NCBI RefSeq assembly: GCF_039851965.1
Contig: NZ_CP156674.1
Location: 3,906,001-3,970,000 of the forward strand
Direction of reading: 5' to 3'
Origin: Pseudalkalibacillus hwajinpoensis
Lineage (GTDB): Bacteria > Bacillota > Bacilli > Bacillales > Guptibacillaceae
Length of the DNA stretch: 64,000 bases
Of this stretch, positions 62,356 to 64,000 are shown piece after piece. The position numbers were made by a program, and so were the translations under genes. Numbering within the stretch: the stretch's first letter is position 1; each line of letters begins with the position of its first letter. A model generated the notes under the pieces. It saw nothing but the letters and a program-made list of their open reading frames with translations. It ran no database searches and was not told the origin of the DNA.

Positions 62356-63123
62356 ATGCATCGCGGAAAAGGAATGAAGTTTGTAGGCGACTCGCGTATC
62401 CCTGCGCAGAGAAAGCCTAACATTCCAAAAGATTATTCAGAGTACCCCGGCAAAACAGAAGCGTTTTGGCCGAACTTCTTATTAAAAGAATGGATGGTTG
62501 GAGCAGTTTTCCTTATCGGTTATCTAGCGTTAACGATTGCCCATCCATCTCCGCTTGAGCGTGTCGCGGATCCTACGGATGCAACGTATACACCACTTCC
62601 TGACTGGTACTTCCTGTTTTTATACCAGCTCTTGAAGTACAAATTTGCTGCCGGTGATTATACCCTTGTCGGAACTGTTGTAATGCCAGGTCTTGCATTT
62701 GGTGCACTTCTTCTGGCACCGTGGCTCGATCGCGGACCTGAAAGACGACCTGCGAAGCGCCCTGTTGCAACAGCGCTTATGCTTCTAGGTCTCATTTCAA
62801 CCGTTTATCTTACCTGGGAATCTGTTGTAACGCATGACTGGGAAAAAGCTGCGAAGCAAGGTGAAATTGTTGAGGCAACAGTTGATAAGGAATCAGAAGG
62901 CTACGCAATTTACTCAGGTCAATCTTGTATTGGCTGTCACGGTGACAGCTTGCAGGGTGGTTCTGGACCTTCTCTTCTTGAAACCCAGCAAACAAAAGAG
63001 TCGATTATGGACATTGCTGTCAATGGAATTGGTGGAATGCCAGCTAATGCCTTCAAAGGTACTGATGAAGAACGTGAGAAGCTAGCTGAGTTTATTGTCA
63101 AAACTGCTGAAGCAAATAAGTAA
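62356..63123 (+). CDS. qcrC: Menaquinol-cytochrome c reductase cytochrome b/c subunit
   Basis: 255 residues: an N-terminal subunit IV-like part with three membrane helices (WYFLFLYQLLKYKFAAG near 78-94) fused to a C-terminal cytochrome c domain with haem motif CIGCH near residue 194 and distal Met in GIGGMPANAF. This fusion is the Bacillus arrangement. Haem attachment depends on ResBC encoded at 2.6-5.4 kb. AAGGAGGGGG precedes ATG. Confidence 0.97.
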   Translation: MHRGKGMKFVGDSRIPAQRKPNIPKDYSEYPGKTEAFWPNFLLKEWMVGAVFLIGYLALTIAHPSPLERVADPTDATYTPLPDWYFLFLYQLLKYKFAAGDYTLVGTVVMPGLAFGALLLAPWLDRGPERRPAKRPVATALMLLGLISTVYLTWESVVTHDWEKAAKQGEIVEATVDKESEGYAIYSGQSCIGCHGDSLQGGSGPSLLETQQTKESIMDIAVNGIGGMPANAFKGTDEEREKLAEFIVKTAEANK

Positions 63124-63130
63124 TGTGTTG

Positions 63131-63160
63131 AAAAGCTGACTGTTCAGGTCAGCTTTTTTT
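63131..63160 (+). terminator. Terminator after qcrABC
   Basis: Perfect 10-bp stem AAAAGCTGAC (63131-63140)/GTCAGCTTTT (63148-63157), seven-base loop, T-run. Confidence 0.92.
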
Positions 63161-63182
63161 CACTTTCATAAAGGAGATACCG

Positions 63183-63779
63183 ATGCTTATCCAATTTTTC
63201 TACTTACTCAGGTCAAGGCCCTTTCTATGGTTCTTGCTTCTTATTAATATTCTTGGTACGGTTTACGGCTATTACTGGTATGGCTGGCAATTAGAAGAAA
63301 CGAAACCAATTTTTCTACTTTTCGTTCCAGATAGTCCCACTGCCAGTTTATTTTTCTGCTTTGTACTCGCTGCTTTTCTTCTCGGAAAGAATTGGCCATT
63401 AATGGAGTCCCTAGCTGCTGTAACGCTGTTTAAATACGGGATCTGGGCTGTTGTGATGAACATCATGGTAATGGTTGTTACGGGGCAGCTATCGCCCATT
63501 GCGCTTATGCTCATTTTCTCGCATTTAGGAATGGCAGTTGAAGGACTGTTATACGCTCCATTTTATAAAATCAAACCATGGCATCTCATCGCGGTTGCTG
63601 TATGGACAATACATAATGACGTGATCGATTATGTATTCGGTCAAATGCCACGATATTCTATCCTAAGTGAATATACATTGGGTATCGGTTATTTTACGTT
63701 CTGGTTATCGATCCTTTCTCTTGCTCTTGTCTATGTCTTATCCGTTCGCAGGGGACATTACAAACTATCTATTCAATGA
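63183..63779 (+). CDS. ypjA: YpjA family membrane protein (DUF1405)
   Basis: 198 residues with about six membrane segments (about 15-32, 48-68, 78-98, 105-125, 132-150, 165-185). Conserved features include NILGTVYGYYWYGWQL near 22 and AVWTIHNDVIDYVFG near 138. Function unknown; place between qcrC and ypjB is conserved. AAGGAGATACCG precedes ATG 63183. Confidence 0.9.
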   Translation: MLIQFFYLLRSRPFLWFLLLINILGTVYGYYWYGWQLEETKPIFLLFVPDSPTASLFFCFVLAAFLLGKNWPLMESLAAVTLFKYGIWAVVMNIMVMVVTGQLSPIALMLIFSHLGMAVEGLLYAPFYKIKPWHLIAVAVWTIHNDVIDYVFGQMPRYSILSEYTLGIGYFTFWLSILSLALVYVLSVRRGHYKLSIQ

Positions 63780-63841
63780 GGTAGATGGTCTACTCTTGTC
63801 CAACCCTTCATACATTTAAGTAGAATGAAGGAGGGACAGGG

Positions 63842-64000
63842 ATGGGTAGACGATTGCTCCTTTTGTTTTTGCTTTTAGCGCTTCCCGTAAACGTGTATGG
63901 AACTGAAACTGATGTGAAACAGGTCTGGAATGATATAGCAGCAGATGTACTTGAGTTTGGAAAACAGGAAAATTTCGAACAAGCTAAAACGATGCTTGAA
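63842..64000 (+). CDS. ypjB: Sporulation protein YpjB, 3' end missing
   Basis: 53 codons are visible before the window ends. A signal peptide (MGRRLLLLFLLLALPVNVYG) is followed by a helical, acidic region. YpjB is an exported protein expressed during sporulation in B. subtilis. AAGGAGGGACAGG precedes ATG 63842. Call rests on position and start. Confidence 0.8.
   Translation, partial: MGRRLLLLFLLLALPVNVYGTETDVKQVWNDIAADVLEFGKQENFEQAKTMLE

Overview
This window is a chromosomal segment of an endospore-forming member of the Bacillaceae (Bacillota). The evidence is a set of sporulation genes (spmA, spmB, sleB, ypeB, spoVIF, spoIVA, ypjB), bacillithiol-linked YpdA, the TRAP protein MtrB, and gene order closely matching the Bacillus subtilis spmAB-res-serA-fer-ypbB-recQ-gudB-ypdA-sleB-ypeB-cmk-ypfD-yphABC-gpsA-spoIVA-hbs-mtrAB-hep-ndk-aro-trp-ypiA-qcr-ypjAB neighbourhood. 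Base composition is moderate to low GC throughout. I see no prophage, insertion sequence, CRISPR array, rRNA, tRNA or defence island.

Layout. 1-2 kb: end of spmAB and rluB. 2-8 kb: resABC (cytochrome c maturation) and resDE (two-component system), separated by a hairpin terminator. 8.4-11.2 kb: a PHP-family phosphoesterase, then serA and ferredoxin on the minus strand. 11.4-19.5 kb: a ypb block (ypbB, RecQ-type helicase, CPBP protease, small membrane proteins, a CBS/ACT protein, a phosphoesterase, a MerR-B12 regulator of the CarH type, mecB). This is the most variable part. 19.5-25.9 kb: PIG-L deacetylase, ddl, glutamate dehydrogenase, ypdA, asparaginase, prsW. 26-28.4 kb: sleB-ypeB-ypfB. 28.5-31.3 kb: cmk-plsC-rpsA-like and ypzI. 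31.5-39.7 kb: yphA, YIEGIA and its partner, der, plsY, gpsA, spoVIF, a DUF2768 protein, yphF, spoIVA. 40-44.5 kb: hbs, folE, mtrB, hepS-menG-hepT, ndk. 44.8-57.1 kb: aromatic amino acid super-operon aroC-aroB-aroH-trpEDCFBA-hisC-tyrA-aroA. 57.1-64 kb: an unusual non-coding stretch, ypiA-ypiB-GNAT-ypiF, qcrABC, ypjA and the start of ypjB.

How the genes work together. The res genes, menG/hepST (menaquinone) and qcrABC (menaquinol:cytochrome c reductase) together cover the c-type cytochrome and quinone branch of respiration. mtrB encodes the tryptophan sensor TRAP, and its target, a leader with eleven GAG/TAG triplets plus a terminator, lies about 6.2 kb downstream in front of trpE, so sensor and target are both in this window. 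The sporulation genes cover spore-core dehydration, cortex lysis and coat assembly.

Most of the window is ordinary, conserved chromosome. The observations I would follow up are: a CarH-like cobalamin-binding regulator whose predicted light-state His ligand is replaced, with a large inverted repeat just upstream; a short promoter-cre-terminator unit downstream of aroA followed by a stop-interrupted reading frame; and a putative SD-sequestering hairpin at trpE. I did not find a clear new multi-gene system.
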